Below, one piece after another: positions 1-8,179 of a stretch of DNA of 15,616 bases. How positions within the stretch are numbered: position 1 is the first letter of the stretch; every line of letters starts with the position of its first letter. The position numbers and the translations under genes were made by a program. The notes below the pieces were generated by a model. That model was not told where the DNA came from. It was given only the letters and a program-made list of their open reading frames with translations, and did not search any database. The stretch is from positions 1 through 15,616 of the forward strand of contig JAADDU010000116.1 in assembly GCA_013153755.1 (NCBI GenBank), in the 5' to 3' direction. The DNA comes from Campylobacterota bacterium. Lineage in GTDB: Bacteria > Campylobacterota > Campylobacteria > Campylobacterales > Sulfurimonadaceae.

Positions 1-854
1 CTTTAAAAATTATTTTAGCTGAACAGAGTTTAAGAAGTGGAAATAAAGCACGTTCCATAAAACTTTTAAATACTCTAATTAAAAGCCCCAATAAAGATTT
101 AAAAAATAAAGCTCTACTTTTAACTTATGAATTACAAAAAGATAATTATTACTACATAAAAGATAAACAAAAAAGAGCTATAGCAAAACAAGAGCTAAAA
201 AAACTTTTTGAATTGATTTATTATCAAAAAATATATGATAACAAAAATATTGATAAGTGGTACAACGAATCTTTGTTCTTAGATGAAGATGTACCAATGT
301 ATTTTTTCCTACAAGAGAAAATTGTAAAGGAACCTTCAAATATAGAGTTTATTGAAAAAGCTTATTATTTATCTATTAGATTTAATAGACCTAAAGATTC
401 AGTTAAATATATGAAACTACTTATGAGATATGATACAGATAGAAGAGAGAAGTGGTTATTAGATAATTATTATATGTTAATAAATTCTAAAAATTATCCG
501 ATGGTAGAGAAGTTTCTTGAAAAGCAAGCAGAAGATTCTATGGAGTGGAAACAAAGATCTGCTGATTATTATTTGATGCGTCAATCATTTAAGAAGGCAT
601 CACAAATGTATATATCGTTATATAATAAAACTAAAGATTATAAAGAAAGAAAAAATTACTTTGTAAAAGCTGTTAGAGCACTTCAAGCTGGAAATTATCT
701 ACAAGATAGTGCTGAACTTGCTCATAAGTATGAAAACTATTATATACATGATAAAGAAGCTAGAAAATTTTTATTAAAAGTTTATCTTGGAACTGCAAAT
801 TTAGATTATGCAGGTACATTAGCTAAAAAGATATTAAAAAGAGGGTTAAAATGA
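1..854 (+). CDS. TPR-repeat protein, 5'-truncated (PelE-like or detached PelB scaffold)
   Basis: The reading frame is open from the left edge (first whole codon at position 3) to the stop at 852-854, so at least 283 residues are present and the real start lies outside the window. The TTG at 213 is an internal codon, not a convincing start: the upstream 70 codons continue the same helical, lysine-rich composition. The visible part is all alpha-helical with degenerate TPR-like pairs (for example the stretches around AYYLSIRFNRPKDSVKYMK and SADYYLMRQSFKKASQMYI). No membrane segment or signal is visible, but the N-terminus is missing. The stop overlaps the pelB start by four bases (ATGA), implying translational coupling. 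In Pseudomonas, PelE is an inner-membrane TPR protein and PelB carries about 19 TPRs; either role would fit. Assignment to the Pel system is inferred from position and fold. Confidence 0.8.
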   Translation, partial: LKIILAEQSLRSGNKARSIKLLNTLIKSPNKDLKNKALLLTYELQKDNYYYIKDKQKRAIAKQELKKLFELIYYQKIYDNKNIDKWYNESLFLDEDVPMYFFLQEKIVKEPSNIEFIEKAYYLSIRFNRPKDSVKYMKLLMRYDTDRREKWLLDNYYMLINSKNYPMVEKFLEKQAEDSMEWKQRSADYYLMRQSFKKASQMYISLYNKTKDYKERKNYFVKAVRALQAGNYLQDSAELAHKYENYYIHDKEARKFLLKVYLGTANLDYAGTLAKKILKRGLK

Positions 855-3800
855 TAAGAATACTCTTAGTTGTGTTGTTTAGTATTGGTGCTTTGCATGC
901 CAACGATAAAGAAACATGCTATACAGTTCAACTTGTAAGTAAGCATAGTTCTGAGAAAAATATGAAACTATTGGATTCTAAAAATTATCCAGATAATTGT
1001 AAAATTATGCAAATAGGTAAAAATCTTACAGTTAGATGTGGATGTTATAAACATATAGTTGATGCTAAAGAAAATTTAAGTATATTAAAAAAAGACTATG
1101 AAAAAGCAAGTGTTGCTACAACATATAAGCAAAGGTTTAGTGAAGAGATAGATGTGCAAAAAAGTTCAATAGTAGAAACAACTATTTTAGCACCTATGTC
1201 TAAGGTAAAACAAAAATCTAAAAAAACATGTTTTACAGTACAGTTAGTAAGTAGGTTTAATAACAAAAAAAATCTTAATATATTAAATAAAACTACATAT
1301 CCTCAAAGCTGTAAATTAATGGAAATAGGAAAATCACTTACAGTTAGATGTGGGTGTTTTCAAGAGATATCATCTGCTAAAAAGAGCTTAAAAAGTATTA
1401 AAAAAAGATTTAAAAAAGCTACTATAGCCACTACATATAGTTATAGATTTGACAATAAAATAACTGCTACTCCAAAAGTTGTTTCTACAGAAGATAATAT
1501 TCAACCTCAAGATGAAAAGACAACCTCTCCTAAAGAAAGAGCATCAGAAACACCAGTAGTTCAAGCAGATGAAGAGTTAAAACTAATGTTGCAAGTGTTT
1601 TTATATAAAGGTGACTTAGAAAATGCATATAAAGTTGCCTCTATAGGTTATAATCAAAACAAAACATCATACTATTGGAACCAAAAAATGGCTGAAATTT
1701 GTCAGTGGACAAATCGTTCTGCTCGTTCTATGAAACACTTGAGAATTATGTATGAAAAAAGATATGATAAAAAGATAGAAGATAAACTTATAGCTTATGG
1801 TTCAAGTAACTACCAGTATGAAGAGATAGAGCCTCTTGTTGTAAATAGAGCAAGAAAAAATCCAACTGAAGAAAATATAGACTTAATGATAAAAGTTTAT
1901 AAAGAGATAGGATTGCCAGAAAAGGTAGTAAAAGTTTTAGATACAGAGTATAGAAAAAACCCTAAAAATAAAATGCTTCTAACTAAAGCACTTGATCTTA
2001 GTTTAGAGATAGGTGATTTAGAATTATCTAAAAAATATGTAAATATGATTGAGCAAAAAGAATCTTATACATTAAAAGATGCATATCTGGTTGCTAAATA
2101 TTATTATGTTACACACGATATACCAAAAGCATACGAGAATATTTTACAAACAGATGTAAAAGAAAGAGTCCTAAGTAAAAAAGAAAATAAGATAGATGAA
2201 ATTAGAGATATAAAACATGAGCTTAAACTTACAGATGAAGATAAATATTATCAACTTAAGAGTGACTTAGGTTGGTATCTTCAAGATAATATTAATGCTG
2301 CTATATCATCTAAATATCTTATGTATTTAGGTAAAGCTCGTTTGGTTGATTATGAGAGGATAGCTTTTGTTTATCAAAAACTAGACTCTAAGTTAGCAAG
2401 AATAGCGATTAAGAAAGCATATAAAGAATATAAACTTTCTTACCTTTTTTATAGTTTTGCAAATGAAGCTATAAATTCTAAAACTTATGATGAGCTGAAT
2501 GAACTTATAAAAGAGATAGATGCAGAGCATTCTCCTTTGGTTAATGACTCTTTATTTTGGATTATAAAATCACAAGTATATGCACATTATAAACAAAAAG
2601 ATTTAGAAAAAGAAGCATTACTTCACGCTTTAAAAATTGACCCTGATAATTATCAAACAAAATTAACTTTACTTTGGTACTTTTTAGATGAGAAAGATAT
2701 CCAAAAAGTAAAAATTATTTTAACAGAGATGGCAGAAGATAAAAACCTAGATAGTAGTTTATATTTTCCAATGGCAGGAGCATATTTTGATATAAATGAG
2801 ATAAATATAGCTTCTTACTATACTCAAAAATTATTGCATTCAAATAATCGTGTAACTAAACTTATAGAATTTAAATTTTTACAAGCATATATATACCAAA
2901 TTCAAAATAATGAACCAGCTTTTAAAAGTTACATGAAAGAGATAGTACATGATTTAAAAGAGCAAGCTAAAAAAGACCCAGAACTTAAAAAACAAGATAG
3001 ATGGCTTTCAAATTATCTTCGTTCATCTATGTATATCTTGCATCCAGATAAGTTTGAAAAAAAGCTAAAAAAAGCTAAAAAATATATGACTAAAAAGAAT
3101 TATGATGAGATAGCTTATTCTTGGGCAGTGAAAAATAATGCATATGAAAAAAGTTTAAAAATCTACAATAAAATGGCAACAAAAGAGCTATGGGTTAGAT
3201 TAAGTAATAATATGATTTTTCAAGATCACTCTAAGATAGAAAATTTACTTGATTGGTATCTTAAGAGTTTATCTATGGGAGATAAATCTCAAGCAACAGA
3301 ACAAGATGGACAGGTTGCATTATCTCAAAGTGTTACTTTTAACGGCTTGCAAAGAAATGATGATAATCAAAATGCATATATACATCATAGAGATTTAAGT
3401 AAACGTAGATCAGATGACTTAAAAGTAAAAATCGCTTATCTAGATAGAGACCCTTTAGTTCAAGACTATATAAATGTATATAACCGAACATATCTACAAA
3501 ATGCTTGGTATCTTTATACAGGTGCTAACTTTTTTATAAATAAAAGTGTAGATAAAACACTTTTAATAAATGTACCAAACAATACAATAGAAGGTAGTCT
3601 AGGTATAAGAAAAATCTATGATAGAGGATATTTACAAGCTAATCTAAAATATTATGATTCAATGAGAAGCTATTTTGGTGGTTCTTTAGAGGGAAAATAT
3701 AGATTTAGTACAGATATAGTTGGTAAGCTTATATTGGCTAAAAATAGAAATGCACAAGATACTACACAGTTAGTATTAGGTGGTAAAAAAGATATGCTAT

Positions 3801-4327
3801 CTGTAGATTTAACTTGGAATATACTTAATTCAACTTCTATAGATTTGCTACATGAACAAAATCGATTTGATTCTCAAGATGGCATTTATCTTGGAAAAGG
3901 TGAATATAGTCGAATAGATATACAACAACAGATTAGAAATGGTTATCCAGATATTAGAATTGGAGTTTTTTATGATTTTAATCACTATAAAGAAACTTCA
4001 GGAACTAGGGGTGTTATAGATAGATTGCAAGTAAAACAGTATGCAATTTTACCAAGTGATTTTTGGAATATTGGTTTAAATTTTTCATATGGTATGCAAA
4101 ATAGTGAAGCTTATACTAGAGTATGGCGACCATATTTTGAATTTACTCCATACTATACAAGTGAAACTGATGATTATAATTTTGGTTTTAATGTTGGGTA
4201 TGGTGGAAAAGTTTGGCATCAGGATCATATGTCTATAGGTGGGTCTTATTCAAAATCAGTGAACGGACTAAGTGGAACAGTATTTGAATTGTATTTAAAA
4301 TATCAGTTTATGTATTACCATCCATAA
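851..4327 (+). CDS. pelB: PelB-like outer-membrane exopolysaccharide export porin with TPR scaffold and N-terminal SPOR-like repeats
   Basis: The product (1158 aa) is close in length to Pseudomonas PelB (about 1190). PelB exports the Pel polymer through a C-terminal beta-barrel, and its periplasmic TPR superhelix holds PelA. Order here: signal peptide (1 to about 18, ending ALHA); two homologous cysteine-rich, SPOR-like modules (about 21-96 and 125-200); a low-complexity linker (about 201-240); helical TPR-like region (about 241-800); and a C-terminal region of alternating aromatic/polar strands (about 820-1158) typical of an outer-membrane barrel. The ATG at 851 has a good Shine-Dalgarno (AGAGGG, 840-845) and overlaps the upstream stop. 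pelA follows 25 bases later. The identification rests on architecture plus pelA next door. The barrel strands are read from composition, not modelled. The SPOR-like modules are the odd feature; I do not know them from characterised PelB proteins. Confidence 0.82.
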   Translation: MIRILLVVLFSIGALHANDKETCYTVQLVSKHSSEKNMKLLDSKNYPDNCKIMQIGKNLTVRCGCYKHIVDAKENLSILKKDYEKASVATTYKQRFSEEIDVQKSSIVETTILAPMSKVKQKSKKTCFTVQLVSRFNNKKNLNILNKTTYPQSCKLMEIGKSLTVRCGCFQEISSAKKSLKSIKKRFKKATIATTYSYRFDNKITATPKVVSTEDNIQPQDEKTTSPKERASETPVVQADEELKLMLQVFLYKGDLENAYKVASIGYNQNKTSYYWNQKMAEICQWTNRSARSMKHLRIMYEKRYDKKIEDKLIAYGSSNYQYEEIEPLVVNRARKNPTEENIDLMIKVYKEIGLPEKVVKVLDTEYRKNPKNKMLLTKALDLSLEIGDLELSKKYVNMIEQKESYTLKDAYLVAKYYYVTHDIPKAYENILQTDVKERVLSKKENKIDEIRDIKHELKLTDEDKYYQLKSDLGWYLQDNINAAISSKYLMYLGKARLVDYERIAFVYQKLDSKLARIAIKKAYKEYKLSYLFYSFANEAINSKTYDELNELIKEIDAEHSPLVNDSLFWIIKSQVYAHYKQKDLEKEALLHALKIDPDNYQTKLTLLWYFLDEKDIQKVKIILTEMAEDKNLDSSLYFPMAGAYFDINEINIASYYTQKLLHSNNRVTKLIEFKFLQAYIYQIQNNEPAFKSYMKEIVHDLKEQAKKDPELKKQDRWLSNYLRSSMYILHPDKFEKKLKKAKKYMTKKNYDEIAYSWAVKNNAYEKSLKIYNKMATKELWVRLSNNMIFQDHSKIENLLDWYLKSLSMGDKSQATEQDGQVALSQSVTFNGLQRNDDNQNAYIHHRDLSKRRSDDLKVKIAYLDRDPLVQDYINVYNRTYLQNAWYLYTGANFFINKSVDKTLLINVPNNTIEGSLGIRKIYDRGYLQANLKYYDSMRSYFGGSLEGKYRFSTDIVGKLILAKNRNAQDTTQLVLGGKKDMLSVDLTWNILNSTSIDLLHEQNRFDSQDGIYLGKGEYSRIDIQQQIRNGYPDIRIGVFYDFNHYKETSGTRGVIDRLQVKQYAILPSDFWNIGLNFSYGMQNSEAYTRVWRPYFEFTPYYTSETDDYNFGFNVGYGGKVWHQDHMSIGGSYSKSVNGLSGTVFELYLKYQFMYYHP
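911..1450 (+). repeat. Tandem duplication encoding two four-cysteine SPOR-like modules in PelB
   Basis: Codons 21-96 and 125-200 of pelB encode two copies of one module with an exact 104-residue (312-base) period. Each has the pattern C-[YF]-TVQLVS, then Cys, then LTVRCGC, then an amphipathic helix with the A-K core, ending ATTY...RF. Cysteines are C23, C50, C63, C65 and C127, C154, C167, C169, with identical spacing of 27, 13 and 2. Only one other cysteine occurs in the whole protein. The 17-base string at 1025-1041 recurs exactly at 1337-1353, so the copies are still similar at DNA level. The pattern (TVQL strand, V-R-x-G strand, A-containing helix, final strand) resembles SPOR peptidoglycan-binding domains. 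Confidence 0.85.
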
Positions 4328-4352
4328 TTAAAATAAGGGGAGGGCAAATTGT

Positions 4353-7106
4353 ATGAAGCACTCTTGTTGCAGTAAAATAATAACGATGCTTTTGTTGGGC
4401 GTAACAACGATTTTTGGTTCTATATCTGATAAAAGTGCCATAGTTTACTATGGTGATGATATCTCTTACTCTATGATTGGCATACATGATTATATCATTG
4501 TTCAGCCGGAGCGTATAAATACAAACACACATGGTTTTTCATTATATAGAGATAAGATGTATGCTTATGTTAGCATAGGAGAGATTCATTCAAATATTAA
4601 AGAGTATGCTAAAGTAAAAGATAGTTGGGTTCTTGCAAAAAATAAAGCTTGGGATAGTGAAGTCTTGGATATAAAAAATCCTGAGTATCAAAACTTTATA
4701 TTTGATGAGTTGATTGAACCTCGTATGAAGGATGGTTTTAAAAATTTCTTTTTTGATACTTTAGATTCTTATCAAATTGTTTCTAAAACGCAAAAAGACA
4801 GAGAGGAAAATGAAAAAGCATTAGTAAAATTTATAAATAAATTCCATCAAAAATATCCAGATGCTAAACTTATCATCAATCGTGGGTTTGAGATAATAGA
4901 TGCAGTACATAATTCTATAGAAGCTGTTTTGTTTGAGTCATATTATGTAGGTATTGGTGGCGATAAATTAGCATATAAAAATGTTAGCCAGGAAGATAGA
5001 AAATGGTTAGATATACATTTAAATAAGATAAAATCATATAAATTACCAATCATTAGTGTAGAGTATTTAGATCCAAAAAATATGATACGTGCTGATGGAA
5101 TTATAAAAAAGATTAAGAAAAAAGGGATGATACCTTTTATCTCAAATAGAGAACTAAACATATATGGTAAGTCATCTAAAAATGCGATAAAAAGAGAAGT
5201 GTTTACTCTTATAGATGAGAAAAGATTAGATAGAGCCGTTTTTGGTGCACATCAACATGGTGGAACTGCTTTAGAATATATGGGATATATTCAAAAATTA
5301 CATGATATAAACAAAGGTTTTCCATCTTTAAATGAGATGCGTCATTATGCTGGTGTTTTGATATGGTTACAAGATGATTATAAAAATTTTAAAAAGATAA
5401 TAAAATGGGTTGAGCAATTAAGAACTATTGATATAAAAGTTGTTTTTATGGGTAATTTTGGTACAACTCTTACTTCTACAAAGTTATTATCTTCTCTTGG
5501 TATATCTATTATTAAGGTTGTAAAGCAGAAAAATAAGATACTTTATCAAGATGAAATGATAGGGTATGAGATAGATCCATCTTTATCCGCCTCCTACGAA
5601 CAAGTAGATATTAATAATTCTAAAGCATTGTTAGTTTATGAATATACAGATAAAACTACATCAACTCCTGCTGCCATAACACCTTGGGGTGGTTATGCAC
5701 TTGCAGAAGCATACATGGTTGATATAAATAAAGATAATCTTTGGGTAATAAATCCATTTAAATTTTTTAAACAAGCGCTTAGATTAAAAAATTTAATAGT
5801 CCCAGACCCAACAACAGAAAATGGTAAAAGACTTCTTTTTAGTCATGTTGATGGTGATGGAATTATGAATAGAGTAGAAGGTGATTATGAGCGTTTTTCT
5901 GGTGATGTAATCTTAAAAGAGATTTTAAAACCATACAAGATACCTCATTCAGTATCAGTGATAGGTGCAGAGATAGATAATAACGGACTTTTTCCAAAAT
6001 TAGCAACAAGGCTTCAACAGATAGCAAAAGATATATATGCCTTGCCAAATGTAGAACCAGCAACACATACATTTACACACCCTTTCTTTTGGAATAAGAT
6101 AAAAGATGGAGATTTGTCTCCAAAGTACAGACTTAAACCAAAAGGTTATAAGTTTTCATTAGATAGAGAGATAAGAGGTTCATTAGAAGATATACAAACA
6201 AAATTACTACCAAAAGGAAGTAAGAAAAAAGCTCAAACAGTTTTTTGGAGTGGAGATTATATTCCAACAGAGATGGTTTTAGATAATGTATATAAAAATC
6301 ACATCTTAAATATAAATGGTGGATATACTGCAATCACTAAGACTAATCCATGGCTTTCACTTGTAGCTCCATTTGGTTTAGGTAGGGGTGAATACTACCA
6401 AATCTATACAGGTGCACAAAATGAAAATGTTTTTACAAATAATTGGATGGGACCATTTTGGGGGTTTAAAAAGGTTGTGCAAACATTTGAACTTACAAAC
6501 AGTCCTAGGAGGTTTAAACCTATAGATATTTATTATCATCTTTATTCAGGTTCTAAGATGGCATCATTAAGGTCTTTAAAATATGTATTTGACTGGGCAT
6601 TAAAGCAAGATGTAATGCCAATCTATACCTCAGAGTATATACCTAAAGTTATGGACTTTTATGCTGTGTCTATGGCGAATGAAGATGATAAATGGTTAGT
6701 TAGTGGTATGAGAGATTTAAAAACTCTAAGAGTTGAGAAAAAAGATGCATCTGTTAGTCTAAAAGCTTCAGATACAACTTTAGGTGTAAAACATTTTGAA
6801 GATCATACATATATTAGTCTAGATAATCATGATGAACATTTAGTAAAACTAAGTGATGATAAAAGTTATAAAGATATACCTTTTCTTATATCAGCAAATG
6901 CAAAATTAGCTGAGTTTAAAAATGGTATCAAAAATAAAAGATTTGTATTTGATGGATATGTTGATTTGAAGTTAAATTTCAACATTCCAAAAGGGTGTAA
7001 AATTAATTCCATTCCTAAGGCTAAAGAGATGATTAGTAAAGCTAGTAGCATCTTTTTAAACTATAAAAATCAAAAAAGAGCTACAGTTAAAATTATATGT
7101 CAGTAG
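4353..7106 (+). CDS. pelA: PelA-like periplasmic bifunctional polysaccharide hydrolase/deacetylase
   Basis: PelA partly deacetylates Pel (a GalNAc/GalN polymer) in the periplasm, and its hydrolase domain can cleave it. This 917-residue protein (Pseudomonas PelA is 948) has a signal peptide (1 to about 23). Next comes a GH114/GH166-like TIM-barrel region (about 28-270) with YAYVSIGE and the candidate catalytic Glu195 in LFESYY. A Rossmann-like middle region follows (about 330-480), then a deacetylase domain (about 490-780) and a beta-rich C-terminus. The deacetylase has D500-G-D502 and H572-x3-H576. The 72-residue gap from the first Asp to the first His equals that between D528 and H600 in P. 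aeruginosa PelA as I recall it. The ATG at 4353 is preceded by a strong Shine-Dalgarno (AAGGGGAGGG, 4335-4344). It lies 25 bases after pelB and is the last gene of the operon. Confidence 0.9.
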   Translation: MKHSCCSKIITMLLLGVTTIFGSISDKSAIVYYGDDISYSMIGIHDYIIVQPERINTNTHGFSLYRDKMYAYVSIGEIHSNIKEYAKVKDSWVLAKNKAWDSEVLDIKNPEYQNFIFDELIEPRMKDGFKNFFFDTLDSYQIVSKTQKDREENEKALVKFINKFHQKYPDAKLIINRGFEIIDAVHNSIEAVLFESYYVGIGGDKLAYKNVSQEDRKWLDIHLNKIKSYKLPIISVEYLDPKNMIRADGIIKKIKKKGMIPFISNRELNIYGKSSKNAIKREVFTLIDEKRLDRAVFGAHQHGGTALEYMGYIQKLHDINKGFPSLNEMRHYAGVLIWLQDDYKNFKKIIKWVEQLRTIDIKVVFMGNFGTTLTSTKLLSSLGISIIKVVKQKNKILYQDEMIGYEIDPSLSASYEQVDINNSKALLVYEYTDKTTSTPAAITPWGGYALAEAYMVDINKDNLWVINPFKFFKQALRLKNLIVPDPTTENGKRLLFSHVDGDGIMNRVEGDYERFSGDVILKEILKPYKIPHSVSVIGAEIDNNGLFPKLATRLQQIAKDIYALPNVEPATHTFTHPFFWNKIKDGDLSPKYRLKPKGYKFSLDREIRGSLEDIQTKLLPKGSKKKAQTVFWSGDYIPTEMVLDNVYKNHILNINGGYTAITKTNPWLSLVAPFGLGRGEYYQIYTGAQNENVFTNNWMGPFWGFKKVVQTFELTNSPRRFKPIDIYYHLYSGSKMASLRSLKYVFDWALKQDVMPIYTSEYIPKVMDFYAVSMANEDDKWLVSGMRDLKTLRVEKKDASVSLKASDTTLGVKHFEDHTYISLDNHDEHLVKLSDDKSYKDIPFLISANAKLAEFKNGIKNKRFVFDGYVDLKLNFNIPKGCKINSIPKAKEMISKASSIFLNYKNQKRATVKIICQ

Positions 7107-7120
7107 TTAAAAAAACTACT
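7102..7120. terminator. Weak inverted repeat across the pelA/galE convergent stops
   Basis: A perfect 7-bp inverted repeat (AGTAGTT at 7102-7108 and AACTACT at 7114-7120) with a five-A loop contains both convergent TAG stop codons. It could act as a bidirectional terminator, but each arm has only two G or C bases and neither side has a clear U-tract, so the call is tentative. Confidence 0.25.
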
Positions 7121-8129
7121 TGGCATATCCATTTGGATTTTGAGATTGCCATCTCCAGCTATCTTCACACATCTCTTTTATCCCTCTTGTTGCTTTCCAG
7201 TCTAACTGCTCATAAGCATAAGTTGGATCTGCAAAACAAGAAGCTATATCCCCAGCTCTTCTAGGTGCTATCTTGTAAGGTACCTTTTTGCCAGATGCTT
7301 CTTCAAATGCTTTTACCATATCCAATACAGAGTAACCATTTCCAGTACCAAGATTTACAGTTAGTACTGCATCTATAGTGTTGATTTTTTCAAGAGCTTT
7401 TACATGTCCAAGTGCTAAGTCAACAACATGGATATAATCTCTTACTCCACTACCATCATGCGTGTCATAATCATCACCAAAAACACTAAGATACTCTCTT
7501 TTACCAACGGCAGTTTGAGATATGAATGGCATAAGGTTATTTGGTATACCATTTGGATCTTCGCCAATAGTTCCAGATTTATGTGCTCCAACAGGGTTAA
7601 AGTAGCGAAGAAGAACGATTTGGTAGTTGTTGTCTGAGATATATAAATCTCTTAAAATTTCTTCTATAAAAAGTTTTGTTCTTCCGTATGGATTAGTGGC
7701 ACTTAATGGAAAATCCTCTTTTATAGGTGTAGTGTGTGGATCTCCATATACTGTAGCAGATGAACTAAAAACTATCTTTTTGCAGTTGTTATCATCCATA
7801 ACTTTACATAAAACTAAAGTACCGTTTATATTGTTATCATAATATTCTAATGGTTTTTCTACTGATTCGCCAACTGCTTTTAATCCTGCAAAATGTATAA
7901 CAGAATCTATACTATAGTTGTCAAAAACACTCTGTAAATCATTTTGGTTTCGTATATCACCCTCAACAAATTTAACTTTTTTACCTATAATTTTTTCAAC
8001 CCTATTTAAACTCTCTTTAGAAGAGTTGCATAGATTATCAAAAACAACAAAATCAAAACCAGCTTCATCTAGAGCTATACATGTATGTGAACCGATATAA
8101 CCAGCTCCACCCGTCACTAAAACCATCAT
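7116..8129 (-). CDS. galE: UDP-glucose/UDP-N-acetylglucosamine 4-epimerase (GalE/Gne type)
   Basis: This cytoplasmic, NAD-dependent short-chain dehydrogenase-fold enzyme interconverts UDP-glucose and UDP-galactose, and in some members UDP-GlcNAc and UDP-GalNAc. The 337-residue protein shows the GGAGYIG dinucleotide motif (7-13), the catalytic SSSATVYG stretch with S124, and the Y148-x3-K152 pair, then the C-terminal WxWQ...NPNGY tail seen in GalE. The position matching E. coli Tyr299 (motif A-Y-W-A-D) is Cys298 here (S-C-F-A-D), as in epimerases that accept N-acetylated sugars. Two adjacent ATGs (8129 and 8126) are possible; AAAGGG at 8133-8138 is better spaced for the second, giving 336 residues. 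It converges on pelA with nine bases between stops. Supplying UDP-GalNAc to Pel is an inference from residue and location; a general role in LPS or glycan synthesis is equally possible. Confidence 0.95.
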   Translation of the reverse strand: MMVLVTGGAGYIGSHTCIALDEAGFDFVVFDNLCNSSKESLNRVEKIIGKKVKFVEGDIRNQNDLQSVFDNYSIDSVIHFAGLKAVGESVEKPLEYYDNNINGTLVLCKVMDDNNCKKIVFSSSATVYGDPHTTPIKEDFPLSATNPYGRTKLFIEEILRDLYISDNNYQIVLLRYFNPVGAHKSGTIGEDPNGIPNNLMPFISQTAVGKREYLSVFGDDYDTHDGSGVRDYIHVVDLALGHVKALEKINTIDAVLTVNLGTGNGYSVLDMVKAFEEASGKKVPYKIAPRRAGDIASCFADPTYAYEQLDWKATRGIKEMCEDSWRWQSQNPNGYAK

Positions 8130-8155
8130 ATACCCTTTGTATTAATATCTTTTTT

Positions 8156-8161
8156 ATTATA
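8156..8161 (-). promoter_or_regulatory. Candidate -10 element for galE
   Basis: On the minus strand a perfect TATAAT lies 26 bases before the first galE ATG, leaving room for a leader of about 20 bases that includes the AAAGGG Shine-Dalgarno at 8133-8138. No good -35 is visible; it would overlap the start of the divergent gene. Campylobacterota sigma-70 promoters often lack a recognisable -35. Confidence 0.45.
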
Positions 8162-8168
8162 CACTCTA

Positions 8169-8174
8169 TATACT
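8169..8174 (+). promoter_or_regulatory. Candidate -10 element for the peptidyl-prolyl isomerase gene
   Basis: TATACT (five of six matches to TATAAT) ends six bases before the ATG at 8180. A transcript from it would start almost at the ATG and so be leaderless or nearly so, which would fit the lack of a properly spaced Shine-Dalgarno. No -35 was found; AT-rich sequence makes chance matches common. Confidence 0.22.
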
Positions 8175-8179
8175 TAGGA

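Noticed and set aside
851..4327. PelB as a cellulose-synthase BcsC-type export porin
   Set aside because: BcsC has the same TPR-plus-barrel plan, but the adjacent gene has the PelA hydrolase-deacetylase architecture rather than cellulose genes, which favours Pel.
7107..7115. Strong bidirectional terminator between pelA and galE
   Set aside because: The inverted repeat is real but short, AT-rich and without a U-tract on either strand, so it is listed only as a weak candidate.
8081..8179. A longer start for the isomerase gene at ATG 8081
   Set aside because: It would overlap galE by 49 bases, has no ribosome site, and adds residues before the conserved REPLVHF N-terminus typical of the family.
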